Of a stretch of 64,000 nt of DNA, positions 30,280 to 42,754 are shown piece by piece. Under the pieces are notes generated by a model. That model was not told where the DNA came from. It did not search any database and saw only the letters and a program-made list of their open reading frames with translations. This DNA is from Ficedula albicollis (taxonomy: Eukaryota > Chordata > Aves > Passeriformes > Muscicapidae), in assembly GCF_000247815.1 (NCBI RefSeq), contig NC_021700.1, positions 20,662,746 through 20,726,745 on the forward strand. Direction: 5' to 3'. Position 1 is the stretch's first letter, and each line of letters opens with the position of its first letter. The position numbers and the translations under genes are program-made.

Positions 30280-30399
30280 CCAGGCTGGACATTTGCCTCA
30301 CAGACTCACCTTTCAGCACACAGGCACAGTCTGCTCCTGTGCCCTCAAGATCTCTGTTTTGAAGCACACTCACCTTTCCTGAGCTCCTTTTTTTTTAAG

Positions 30400-30741
<342 letters not shown>

Positions 30742-30868
30742 ACACACACTGAAACTTCCTGGACTGCCTGTCCCTGTCTTCTGCTGTATTGAGTTTCCAG
30801 CAGATGTCTGCTAGGTTAAAGTCACCTACAAGAAAAAGGGCTGATGATCCTGAAACATTCTCCAGTTG

Positions 30869-31412
30869 TGTCCTGGTTTGCAGGACAGGTATTTTGCCAA
30901 GAAAGGCAGGAAGTCCTTCCGATTATTATAATTTTTGAAGCGGGAACTCTCAGGCAGAGATATGGGGGTAGGAATAACAGCTCTTTACTGATATATCTAA
31001 CCAGACAAACAGAAACAGCAGCAGCTATGAAAATTAACGGCAAAGAGAACAGTAACTCGGTTCCAGTCCCTTTTCGGCCGCAGGCACTGTGCTGCGCTCG
31101 GTGCCGGTGGTGGAGGGTGCGCAGCGCCCGCACAGCTGCCAGGGGCGGGATGGAGCGGGGCCGGTGGCAGGGCAGTGTCCCACCGCAGAGCCTGGCTCCC
31201 GGCGTGGGGCTGGCGCACGGGCTGGCAGCGAGCAGCCCCGGACTGCCCTCGGACCCCGCCAGCGGGTGAAAGAGCGGGACAGCCCCTGCCCATCCCTTTG
31301 TCTTGAGCCATCGAACGCTAGGGTGCAGCCTGGCAGGCTTCCTTAGCAAAATAATGGGAAAAATTCTCCAGAAAGGGGAAAAAAGTAAGGGAACAAACCC
31401 CAACCCCCAACA
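30869..31412 (-). mobile_element. Solo ERV LTR, 544 bp, inserted in CR1
   Basis: The block starts tgtcctggtttg and ends aaccccaacccccaaca on the + strand, with canonical TG...CA ends. It is flanked by agttg (30864-30868) and agctg (31413-31417), an imperfect 5-bp target duplication of a size typical of ERVL-type integrases. The part 'ctctcaggcagagatatggg' at about 30947-30966 followed by 'ggaataacagctctttact' is wording I know from passerine ERV LTRs; its reverse complement gives an AGTAAA signal, so the viral sense is probably the minus strand. The centre is GC-rich. No internal viral genes are present. Confidence 0.75.
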
Positions 31413-32196
31413 AGCTGCTTACAGAATAAGTTGTCCACCTCTTCTCCCTGGTTGGTGGACGATAACAGACTCCCAGCAGGATGTCAGCCTTGTTGGCCTT
31501 CCCCTTAATTCTTACCCAAAGGCATTCAACTTCATCATCATTGGTTTCAATACCCATGGCATAAAAAGCCTCCCTAATATAAAGGGCCACCCTTCCACCT
31601 CTTCTCCCTGTCCTGTCTCTTCTGAAGAGTTTGTAGCCATCCAGTACAGTGCTCCAGCTGTGTGAGTCGTCCCACCACGTTTCTGTGATGGTGACTACAC
31701 CACAGCTTTGCGGTTCCCCCACAGCCTCCAGCTCTTTGTGTTTGTTACCCCTGCTGTGTGCATTGGTGTACGTGCACCTCAGCTGGGCCACTGATTTCAC
31801 CCCTAACCCAGGCTTACCACCCTTGGGCCTGCTTCCAGAGAGCCCAGCTGCATCCCCTTCCCCCTTCAAACCTAGTTTACCCATGGCATCAAAAGCCTCC
31901 CTAATATAAAGGGCCACCCTTCCACCTCTTCTCCCTGTCCTGTCTCTTCTGAAGAGTTTGTAGCCATCCAGTACAGTGCTCCAGCTGTGTGAGTCGTCCC
32001 ACCACGTTTCTGTGATGGTGACTACACCACAGCTTTGCGGTTCCCCCACAGCCTCCAGCTCTTCGTGTTTGTTACCCCTGCTGTGTGCATTGGTGTACGT
32101 GCACCTCAGCTGGGCCACTGATTTCACCCCTAACCCAGGCTTACCACCCTTGGGCCTGCTTCCAGAGAGCCCAGCTGCATCCCCTTCCCCCTTCAA
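31318..32196 (-). pseudogene. CR1 ORF2 endonuclease with an in-frame duplicated domain
   Basis: A 292-codon minus-strand open frame; the open stretch begins with TTG, not ATG. It encodes the APE-type endonuclease of CR1, which nicks target DNA to prime reverse transcription. Key words are LRCTYTNAHSRGNK, VVTITETWWDDSHSW (holding the catalytic glutamate), DGYKLFRRDRTGRRGG and VECLWVRIKGKANKADI. The first three occur twice because a 327-bp (109-codon) tandem duplication preserves the frame. The C-terminal residues from about 31412 down are read out of the inserted LTR, so the protein is truncated and chimeric. It lies three bases after the ORF1 stop, as in the bicistronic CR1 layout. Confidence 0.85.
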
Positions 32197-32204
32197 ACCT
32201 AGTT
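31551..32204. repeat. 327-bp tandem duplication inside CR1 (two copies)
   Basis: Copy one is 31551-31877 and copy two 31878-32204. I find two differences (ataaaa/atcaaa and ctttgtg/cttcgtg). Since 327 is divisible by three, the endonuclease frame continues through both. The high identity means it is either recent or an assembly error. Confidence 0.95.
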
Positions 32205-32647
32205 TAAAGCCCTCTCAACGAGTTCTGCCAGTTCATGAGCTAAAAACCACCTGCCCTTAACAGAGAGATGGAGCCCATCCAGTTCCAGCAGGGCGGGTGC
32301 CATCAAAGTTGCCCCATGATCAAAGAACCCAAAATTCTGCTGATGACACCAACCCTTGAGCCACTTGTTGATTATGTGGGCTCTCCTGTTCCTTTCACCT
32401 TTTTTCTCTGCCACCCAAGGGATTTAGCCAAACACTACTTGCGCTCCTGCCCTATCAACCACTTGCCCAGTTCCCTAAAATCCTTTTTTATTGCCCTGAC
32501 ACTCCTCTTTTCAATCTGCCAGCTGCCAGCCTGTAGTATCAGCAGTGGGTAATATTCATTGGGTTGAATCAGCCCAGGAGATCTCTCAGTGAAATCCTGT
32601 ACCCAGGCCCCAGGGAGACCTCCATGTGTGATGGGTCCTGTCAACAT
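32199..32647 (-). pseudogene. CR1 ORF1 C-terminal esterase-like region, frameshifted
   Basis: Two minus-strand frames, 32435-32647 and 32199-32414, lie in different registers and together make the SGNH/esterase-like end of CR1 ORF1. Recognisable words are GAWVQDFTER, NEYYPLLILQAGS, then INKWLKGWCHQQNFGFFDH and DGLHLSVKGR, ending in VERALN and a TAG stop at 32199-32201. The GSNDIA-type block reads GSWQIE, so the residue expected to be conserved there is lost. ORF1 protein binds RNA during CR1 movement; this copy is broken. Confidence 0.75.
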
Positions 32648-33108
32648 ATGGGGCCCTCCATTCCTCTCAGAAGGGAGTCAACCCTACTATTACCCTTCTT
32701 TTCTTTTTGAGGTTAGACTGATCCATCCAACAGATGAAGTGTAATTGAGAGGCTCACTAGTCAGATCATTCTTCTTCTATTCCATCTGGCTTACCCTCTA
32801 GATCCAGGGCTCATACCTATTCTGAAGTATTCATACTCATACTCATTCATACTCATACTATACTACTCATACTTATACCTATTCTATGGCTAGGGGATGT
32901 GGGTCAGGAGGAATTTATATTATTACCTCCCCAAATAGGGATCCATTTCCACTCCCCTTCATGCAGCAGATGTCCTTCTATTGCCTGACAGTGGGAGGCA
33001 TAGAAATCCTCTGGCTCCTGGTGGGCCTCCCTCAAGGATGGAAGGGCTGAACTCCATCAATCTATTTCCCTTTCACTTTCCCTGATACTCCTTGGCCTTT
33101 CAAGGTTA
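32648..33108 (-). mobile_element. 5' part of the CR1 (ORF1 N-terminal and leader region), decayed
   Basis: No good frame survives. The region contains a degenerate catactcata-type simple repeat and then sequence up to the junction with the host plus-strand CR1 at about 33105. Its assignment to CR1 ORF1 or leader rests on position, between the ORF1 esterase part and the far junction. Confidence 0.55.
32829..32880. repeat. (ATACTC)n-like simple repeat
   Basis: About seven to eight imperfect copies of catact or atactc. It lies in the 5' region of the nested CR1 and probably grew after insertion. Confidence 0.9.
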
Positions 33109-33925
33109 AGAAGGACAAGGAACTGCTGGAGCAAGTCCAGAGGAGATCATGAAGCTGATAAGAGGACTGACACCCCTTCCCTATGAAGCCAGACAGAGAA
33201 AGTTGGGGCTGTTCAGTCTGGAAAAGAGAAGGTTGTGTGGAAATCTCATGACAACCTTCCAGTATTTGAAGGGGCCTCAGGAAAGCCAGAGAGGGGCTCT
33301 TCGTCAGGAGCTGTAGTGATAGAACAAGGAGTGATGAGTATAAACTGCAAGAGGGTAAATTTAGGTTAGATGTGAAGAAATTCTTTACTGTATAAATGGT
33401 TAGACAGTTGAACAGGTTGCCTGGGGAGGTTGTGGATGCCCTAACCCTGGGAGTATTCAAGCCACATTGCGTAAGGCTTTGAGAGACCTGATAGAGTGAG
33501 AGGTGCCCCTTACCCACAGAAGCAGGTGTAGTTGGGGCTGTTCAGTCTGGAAAAGAGAAGGTTGTGTGGAAATCTCATGACAACCTTCCAGTATTTGAAG
33601 GGGCCTCAGGAAAGCCAGAGAGGGGCTCTTCGTCAGGAGCTGTAGTGATAGAACAAGGAGTGATGAGTATAAACTGCAAGAGGGTAAATTTAGGTTAGAT
33701 GTGAAGAAATTCTTTACTGTATAAATGGTTAGACAGTTGAACAGGTTGCCTGGGGAGGTTGTGGATGCCCTAACCCTGGGAGTATTCAAGCCACATTGCG
33801 TAAGGCTTTGAGAGACCTGATAGAGTGAGAGGTGCCCCTTACCCGCAGAAGCAGGTGTTGGGACTAGATGGTCTTTAAGGTCCATTCCAATCCTTCATAT
33901 TCTATGATTCTATGATTCTATAACC
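33105..33925 (+). mobile_element. CR1 LINE 3' end, plus strand, second piece of the nested host element
   Basis: The stretch resumes the plus-strand CR1 left at 28366 with 'aaggacaaggaactgctgg' and runs through the 3' region to 'tctatgattctatgattcta' near 33901-33920. It contains a 329-bp tandem duplication. Apart from that duplication the order is the ordinary CR1 order, which supports the nested-insertion reading. Confidence 0.9.
33201..33858. repeat. 329-bp tandem duplication inside CR1 (two copies)
   Basis: The block starting agttggggctgttcagtctg at 33201 recurs at 33530. I can see one difference (accc[a]caga versus accc[g]caga). It covers the CR1 ORF2 end and 3' untranslated region but not the tail, which is present once. 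Confidence 0.95.
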
Positions 33926-36900
33926 TCATTTCAAACAATACATCTTACAGTTTGCTCCTTGATAAATTTTTCATAACTCTCTGTTTTCACCGAGGTGTGA
34001 TATAGGCAAATACTTAAAGAATTTTACTTCCAAAGTTGCTTAGCATTGGCTTATTTACAATAAATGGCAGCGTATTAATTTCTCAAGCAGCAAAAATGAT
34101 GCTTGTAAGATGAACTGTCTTGGGCTGGTCAGCAGATTAGACAGAAAAGCTGGCTTAGCCCTAACAATAATTTGAATTTCTTTGGTTCATGAATGGTGAT
34201 GACATCCTATTCATTTTGCAAGGAGAACTGTGGTTTTATAAAGTGAAAAACCCCAGTAGCTTGTCTGGAAGTGAACTTAAGTGGCAAACTAAGTAAAAGT
34301 ACTACCTATTGCTGCCAGGGTCCGGGGCTCAAATTCAGTATCAGGAAGAAGAGAGAGCAGGATGGAGCAGTCTTTCTCAACCCTTTCTTCATCTTCTAGG
34401 ATACTCAAATCATCCTATTCAAGAGCCCAGGATCTCCATCCTTATGATCTTGACCAAAGTAATCCAGAAAGCAGGCCCTCCGTAATATCGCTCCCAACTC
34501 CTTGAAACAACATAAATAATATTTCAAATGTGGAGAATTTATTCCACATTTTTTCCTTTCCCACATTTTATTGTTTCTCTCCAGTTGTTTAATAACACAC
34601 AGCAGTTCTCTGCAGTGCTGTTGTGAGTTTCTGACCAGAAGACAAAAGGCAATCATTTAAACAACCTGTTATTGAAAAGGGTTTGACAAATCTTTAAATA
34701 GTTCATTTTGCATGTTGTGTTAGTCTTTCTTCTTGCTGCTCATGGGACACTGAAAGACAAGCCTTAGCTGTGTTTTCTCTCAAGGTGCAAGATATTATCA
34801 TCCCCCATTGTTCGGCCACTACTTTTACCAGAGGTTACTTCCCACACAGCAGGGATAGTTCAAGAAATGTGTATGTGTATCCTAGTCTGCTTTCTTAGCT
34901 TAAACTGATGATAAAAATGGGTCAGAGCTGAAACATCAGACTGTGATTCAGGGAGGAGATAAGATGCAAGTGCACATTTGCTTCTGCTTCAAGCAGAGGG
35001 ACGCAGAAGATAACTGAGGAAAACACCTTTGATTGCCACAGCAAATGGCACAGGTAATCTGAGACAGCAAGCTGGTAAAGGCACATTTTCTTTCTATTTT
35101 GTGGGTGATTTTCTTATTCTGTTTTTCAAAATCTAGTTTATTTCAGTCCACTTCTTCTTTTTTGCACAAAAAGCTTTAGGTTTTACTTTAATACTGTATA
35201 AAGCCCCATCAAATCATTGGTTTGTTTTTCCATAATAGAATTGATTTCTACAGAAAATGAGTCACTGTGACTTAAAAACAAAACTCTAAGATGCAGCAGA
35301 AGAATAAGAGAGAGGCATTGTAGCTTGCAACAAAGCTTTTTGTTACAGGTTAAGATGCTTTCTTCAAAAAAAACTCATTCTCAGAAAGGTATTTTCTTAC
35401 TTCTTATTAGGAGTCAAAAGAAGTTTTCCATGATAAAAAGGGTCCTCTCTTCTGTGAAAAAAAATCTCATTTGCAATTGTTATTCAAAAGGTGCTTGTCT
35501 GGCCCTTTCAGGAACATGTTTATAGGCTCCTTCAAGAGTGTTTGCAGTGTTGTGCAGCTTATTATCTCACTTGTTTGTTGGCCTACAGAGAGCACCACCA
35601 GGCACCACAGACCAGCATCCTGCCAGCCTGCCCTGCCTAAACTCTTAAAAATACAATCAGACCTTGCCATTTGAGTTCAATAACTAAATTTTAATAAGTG
35701 TTTAGGAACATATAGTTAGCACATCCTGCAATACAATATTTTAACAGGGAATCAAGGAAAGGGGTGGAGCAAGGATTTCTGTACAGATTACACAAATCTG
35801 GAAATGCAGGGGGTGATATCACTGCTCTGAATCTTCCTCCCACTAGTAATCATTTTTGGTCATTCCTGAGGATGACATTTTTTGCCTTCTACATCCTAGC
35901 AGTATTCATGGGTAGAAAGCTGATGACTGATGATCGGCATTCTCCTTGCATAAATTTCAATGTATTCCCTTGTATTGTACACTGTATGTAAATTTACTGT
36001 CTTGGTCCTAGATTGGTTACCCAGAAATAGAAGGGGAATCAATTAACAACTTGTCATTTCAAAAATCTTTTTATGCTTACTACAATGCAAATGGTCATGC
36101 AATGATGGGGCAAACATCAGAGTAGTTAGGAACCCATTAAAAAAAATTATGTCTTTATATGAAGGACCACAATTTTACCTTAACAAATATAAGCAGAAAT
36201 ATTTTTAATTGTCTTTGAGACCTGAAAGTTATGTCCTGAAATCTTTAAGAGCTAGTTTACAGTGAGGTAATAAAATGTCTCTTCCTTCCTCCTGTCCAGT
36301 TTTCCAAAATGTTTTCACTCCGTTCCAAAATGTTTTCCCTCTCCTTATGGAGCATGCTTTTGAGAATTTGAGGCTGTATGGTATTATTTTGGAGTGGTTT
36401 TGCTCAGCCAAAAGAAAGGAACTGGATGCCCACAGTGACCATATAGCAAATGTGACTTACAGGAAAATACCTCCAAGATCTCATCTGCCATCTAATTTCT
36501 CAACAGAAGGGTGATATGGCATAAGCCAAGGCTCTGCAAAGAATTTGACAGCAGTGCTTTCTAGCCCATTCATATAATTTTACATACATTTGTTTCTCTT
36601 CTTCTGGTCTCCAAGATAACAACTGAGATAATGAAATACTTGAGGTTAAATATTTATTTAGACGAGAACATAATAGTTTCCATATACATAAGCTCAAAAC
36701 AATGTCCAGTTTCATGTGTTCAGTAGAATTACGATGTCTCTATTATTTTTTTATTTAAGTATTTGGGTTGGTGCTTTTTTAATAGAAAAAGATCTCCAAG
36801 AGTGGGTAATGAACAAAAATGAAATCATCTGCTTGATGTGGTAATCACTTTATATTACTTCCTCTGACTTGTTTTTGGTTCTGTTTGCTGTGTATATTGA

Positions 36901-39900
36901 ACTGTGCTTTGGATGTGATTTTGGTCTTACATTAGTTTAATGCCTTTTTCAGACTCAGGGATATTATTATTCTACTGGAAGAAGGAAGGCTGTAATCAGG
37001 TTTCCCAACTTTCTTAATAGTACAATTGTCATAAAATATTTGTTATCTTCATACCTCACACCTTTCTTTATTGGTCACTATGCACTGATTGGTGCCTTTA
37101 TACCCTGTTCTACTTATCTGGTCTCCACTGATTATCTTACTCTGGATGACACTTTTTGTTAAAAATGGGTAATAAAATTAGGCAAAGGTAACAGAAAACC
37201 ACATTGTAACCCTTTCAAACACAGCTACAGTTGATCTTTTGGAAGTTGTTTGTAAAATCACTGTTGGACTTCTAAGTCCCTTCTATGTGAAACAGCAAAT
37301 ATTAAAGCTGCTTCTGCAATAGAGAAAGCCTTTCAAATGCCAGGAAGCAGATATTTTAATAACCTGCTATCCTACCAGGAAAATAACAATATTTGCAGGG
37401 GCTGACTAAGTAAATCACATACAACTAACATATTTAGAGATTCTCACAGAAAAAAATACGACTTTTGCACATTGTAGCATCAAGCTTTCTTTCTCAGACC
37501 TTTTTCTTTCTCCCAGAAAACTCTCCAAAAAGGGCCACAAAGTTGTCTTGTTTTCCTAATATATTGCATTGAGCTTCAGGACTTGTCTTGTGGGAATTTT
37601 TCTGGAAGAAGTGTGCTGTGGGAATTTGTTCCACTGTGCGTTTTTTACTGGATTTCAGAGAGAGGGCTTTCAAATACTACAGCCAAGAGATGCTTCATTT
37701 GCTTTAAGCTATTATGGTATGTCCAGGAGACCTGCCTGAAAAAATGTACAAATTCCAGTCACTTCTTTTCTAGAAACTTATTCTTTGGCAGTCTTCTCTT
37801 CTAGACTGTTGCTGTAATTGACTTTTCCCTTTAGCACTAGTCTACTGAAAATGTTTTTTTAAAACCCTTGTCACAGAAGGGCTGTTTACCTTTTAGATTA
37901 CATTTTCAACAGCTCCTATTTGTTCTTTTAATTGTCTCTCTCGTTCTAGACTGTTTATAAGCAAAACCACATTGCTTTTCCTTCTCTATCCACCTTGGTG
38001 AGAGATATAAACTCTTGGAGCATTCACTCTTTTAAAACACAGAGGGTTTAGAGATAATTTATCCTGTACATTAACGTTAAAGTAACCAATCTCTCTGAAC
38101 AGTTTTTAGCATGCAAGTGCTAGTTACTATAAACTAAGCGTACAAAAAACTATTAAATTAATTGGCATTCTGTGTCTTTCAGTGCACTTTTCCTATTTCT
38201 CATTATTTTTTAAAAATATTTTTAAACAAAATCCATTGGGAGTGTTTTACCTTCAGCTGTCTGAAAGTCAAGACTCTACATTTATTTCTGCTGGCACTTT
38301 TTCCATCCTCCTACTCAGACAGTGCCCTGAACATCAGAGAAATCTTATTTTAATAGGAAATTTGACATTTTTAGAAAACACGTTTGGTCCAGGGAGGGCT
38401 TTAAATAAAACAATTAGAGAAAAAGAGAGAAAGTATTGCTAAACACGGTTTTTATCCCAGGTTTATAAGAGTCCTTTTCTTCCCTCCTTTCCCTAAGGAA
38501 AGGCTTACAGTTAAAACAAGAGAATCAAGTAACAGCCAGTTTGTAGGCTTATTTTTACCTCATGCAGATAGGCAAGTCTGCAGGCATTTTGTAGCAAGTG
38601 TAGAGATCCATAATCCAAGCTTCCCATTTCTAACAAGCCCACATTCTTGTGCACCTCTGGACTTAGGCTGCCAATTTCTGCCCTACAGACATGGTAATGT
38701 TGTGTCTGGGACATGTAATTTTAAAAAATCCTTTACAAAATATATACTTCTGCATCTAAAATCAGCAAGACACTCTTTTCACCACTCCTACCCTTCTCCT
38801 AAACCTGAGTGACCCCTGAAAGGTGAGGGCATAAATGGATTCTTTAACACTTCAGAGAAGAAACCTCATCCATCAGAAAGGCTGGTCATGGGGTATAGTG
38901 CAAGCCCTGTCTCACAGCAGAAAGGCTATCACCTTTGGATGGGAATGATGCAGAGCAACTTGTGTGATGGCCTAGACCACATGCTATGGGCTGCCAGTTG
39001 CCTGTCTTGCCCTGCCTCATTACTAGTTTTAAAAATCTTTCATTTTACATTGCAATATTTATGACTTATGCCCTGATTCTGCTCCCACGGAAGTTCAAAA
39101 CAGCTTTAGAATTGTTTTAATACAAGCAGAATGAGGTCCTGAATCTTTTCAGTTCCAAATTCTGTTAGTCAGATGAATAGGTTTACAGTGTATGAATTAT
39201 CCATCCAAATACACATTGGTTCTTCAAAGCAGTTTTATCCATTCAGCCATTTTTAGTTACAAAGTTAGTGTAATTAGTATCTTCTCAGCCAAATTCTGAT
39301 CTCACCCTAATCGTCGGCAGTAGAAGAAAATATGGAGGGTAGAAGATTGACTTTGACTAGATGCATTAACCTCTTTGAAATTTTAATTTGAACTGTTTAG
39401 TGATTATGTGCATAACCTCTCTCTGTTCCTTCTGTGCTATACTGTTTTCTCATTTTTCAAAGCTTTATCCAAATTGCCTTCACATGACTAGCCGGAGGGA
39501 AAACTTGCAATTACTCTCATCTTCGGGTAATCCTACTCTTTAAAGAAAATCACAACAGTTACATCCCTCTTCTGTGTCTTGAGGTAATGAAATGGAAGAA
39601 TATACTAGAGAATTCACCATCAGGAGTGGCTGAGGCATAGCTGCAGCCCACCAGTTAGACATTTTCATGGGGTCCAGGATCCTGAACATTTACCAGTAAG
39701 CATCAGGCTTTAGTTCTTAAGAAAAAACTTATTTGGCAGCTACCTGGCCAGAGTTCTTAAGAAAAAACTTATTTGGCAGCTACTTGGGCATGAGTAGTCA
39801 AGCCTTCTCTTTTATAAATCAAGGAACACCTAAGGTTAGACTTCTCAGGAAAAGCAGTAAGAATTGCCCCATATGTTATACCCTTTTATGATTCTCTATA

Positions 39901-42754
39901 GTCTGTCACGTCTGCCTGCAAGTCCTCTGGCTGGTCAATCTCCTTCACACCAGATCCCTATTTATATAAATTTTTAAGAATTGAATCCTGCAAGATTTGC
40001 TTAACTTCAAAGCTGTCTGGTCTGCATGGTCTCAAAGTCCATTCAATCCTGTTGATAAATAACAAATACTGCTAAACATGGTAGAGGTCTTCAGCCTTCA
40101 GTCTGCATAACAAACTAGGGGAAAAAAAAAATCAGCTATGTCATTGGAGATCCAGGATTGTATCAACAATCAATGAGTAATACACTGCAGGTATAGTAGC
40201 TAGCACAGAACTGATGTTTCTCTTTAGGAAAAGCAGTGTGCTTCTTTCACAGGCCAGTGCCATGGAAGCAAACACCCTTTTCCCCGTGCAGGAAGAAGCT
40301 GCTGGTACAGCAGTGCCATGTTTCTGTGCCATCCTGCTGCTGGGGAAGCAGTGAGCAGTGCTTCCAAGGTGGCAAAAGATCAGCAAGGGTGCAGGGAGAC
40401 TAGTCTAGGTTTGCAAGGAGAAATTCCTGGACAGCCTTGTCTGTCTAGCCCTGGACAGCAGTCAGCAGTCTCCCCTCCTTCCAGGGCAGCAGGCAGAGGT
40501 GACCTCCACAATACTTCAAATAGCTCTAGACGTGTTTCACAGAGGCACTGCCTGCAGAAGTCTAATATCACCCACATTCTTTCTTTGAAATTCTTAACAT
40601 GATAGCTCATGTTTGAAACTTACAGGGACTGATTTTCATGTCATTTGCCCTTTTACAGCTCAGTGACAGCTCCACTGAAATCAATGATGCTCTCTTTATA
40701 CAGAAACAAAATCATGAATGTGGGCATTAGTTTCCCCAAGTATCCCTGCAGCAAAAGATTCCATCCCAATAAAGAAGAGGTTATATTTCATCCTTAAGTA
40801 AAATAGGCCAAGCCTTTTAAAATTTATAATGTGAATTTTCCCAGACAGAGCATTACGAGGGTTTCAGTATTAAAGGTTTCCTATAAGTACGTAAATTGCC
40901 ACATGACATGACCAAGGACTCTGATTCTGATTTAGCCTACTGTTTGACAGTCATACTGTCTCCTAATAACAGGGTAAAAAGAATTGTTTCTAGCTTCTGT
41001 CAAGCAGTTAATTTCCATTTGTAAAAGGCAATTGATACATTTTGATGCTATCATGTTCAACTATATATAGTGTGTATAACAGAATACAACCTTTGCATTC
41101 AGACTTTCCCTTGCAACCTGAGTGTTCCTATGACAAACAACCAAACATCCAAATCAACTTGATAAGAGGGCAGAGTGTCTTCTTTTTAATTACTTAATCT
41201 CACTGAATAAAATAAAATGAACTATTCACTCTCTGTTTTGTTTTAATTAACATGGACCCTAGAGTATCCGCACATTTAAATTAGTTTCATCTCTTCATCA
41301 CTTAACCATAGTTAGACCTTAAGAGAACAGAGTGCAATACTCTAGGCATGCAGACTCAGGGGGACTGCATTCAGCCTAGGTTCCAGAACCAAGTCAGGTT
41401 TCCAGCTCTAGGCATTCTGCAGCTACTGCAAACACTGAAACCTGCTCTCAACAACTTGATTTTTAAGAATTGAGGGGTGGGGATCTTCACAAGGGAGTTC
41501 TCAAGACCATGCCAAATAAACACATAAACAGAGACACTAACAGTAAAAGATGCACACAACTCAAAAAGCCTGTGGACTGTGTAGCTTAAAATGAGGATGT
41601 TGGAAGACGGTGATACAGCAGATAAGCAGGAAAACAGAACAGCACCTCACCAGTATTTTTTTATTTTCTGCCATTCTTTTTGCTTCCCAAACAGGACTCT
41701 GAGCATACATGACTGTCTGACCAGAAATCTGACTCTGACATTTTAGTTACTGCTTACTTGGCAGTTGTTTGAGCAGAGGAATGGGAAGGGAATGCTGCTG
41801 CTTGCTTTCCCAACTTTTCTCCTCTATTAGCACTATTTCCTTCATTGAAATTGCCTGAAGGGCACATTTGAATACCTGATAGCCAACCAGCAGAGGGACA
41901 TAAAGATAATTTATTTGCAAATAGAAGGAAGAAAAATGCATGTTGGAAGTGAAGTGGAAAAAGTGTTCAGCAAAGTGTTTGCAAGAAACACTCAGTAGAA
42001 AATTAATGAAAACAACTTAAAAATATAAAGCCATTATGGAACTCATCTGAGGGCAGAGATCTGCTAATGAAAAGTACAGATGGCATAGTATTAGAAGTCA
42101 TTATTAATAAAGAAATATTGAAATATCATGCAGAAATTGCTACATGACCTCAAGGGATAATTCAGGCTGATTAAATGAATTAATACGAGGTGCAAAATAA
42201 TGTAAATGTAAGAAATTCCTGGAACTTCTTTTATAACCTCTCAGAAGATAATTTTGAAATTAAAAAGACATTTTAGCTAATGCCAGACTCTTTACCACCA
42301 TCAATGAAACAGCCACTAAACAAAGCAAATGCTTTCCTAGAATACAAAAGAAAATATTTCATGACAGAATTATTAGTGCCATTGTAGCAGATATTAGCTG
42401 CAGCACTTCTTGATTTCTACCTACAGTGTTGTCATGAATGTGAAGATTAACTCAGAGTATGAAAGGTACTGTGAAAGGCTGCCAGGATGCAGATAAGACT
42501 AAATGAGTCTGGACCACTTGATCTGCTATACTGAAGGATGAGAAAAAAAGGCCACTGATGTCTGTCAACAGGTTGATAAACCAAAGTGAAAGACAAGAGT
42601 AATTTGAGAGGGAAGATTAAGCTGTCATTAGGACATGGGTAGAATTGCCACGTATAAATGCAATTTTACCATAGGCCATAAGTTGTAAAACTATACCTAG
42701 TGCAGTGTGTAAGCAAGCATCTTGATACCCACAGAAAAAGTGGTCACAATCAGA
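33926..42754. other. AT-rich unique DNA, no gene recognised
   Basis: Nearly 9 kb with no named repeat apart from a 40-bp tandem duplication near 39712. Open frames are all below 95 codons and none has recognisable domains. A somewhat GC-rich patch at 40240-40560 shows no splice-bounded coding pattern that I can defend. It could be intron or intergenic DNA. Confidence 0.55.
39712..39791. repeat. 40-bp tandem duplication, two copies
   Basis: The block agttcttaagaaaaaactta is at 39712 and again at 39752. The first 32 bases of each copy are identical, after which tacctgg differs from tacttgg. Confidence 0.95.

Noticed and set aside
31551..33858. Possible CRISPR-like or satellite array from repeated blocks
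   Set aside because: There are only two copies of each block, no spacers, and the blocks are pieces of CR1 elements.
33062..33885. Two minus-strand open frames with the same amino-acid block
   Set aside because: They are antisense to the plus-strand CR1 3' end and look alike only because of the 329-bp tandem duplication.
35480..35680. Faint similarity to 59660-59770 (both with a 'ttggcct[ag]ca' region)
   Set aside because: The shared words are too short and scattered to support a repeat family by eye.
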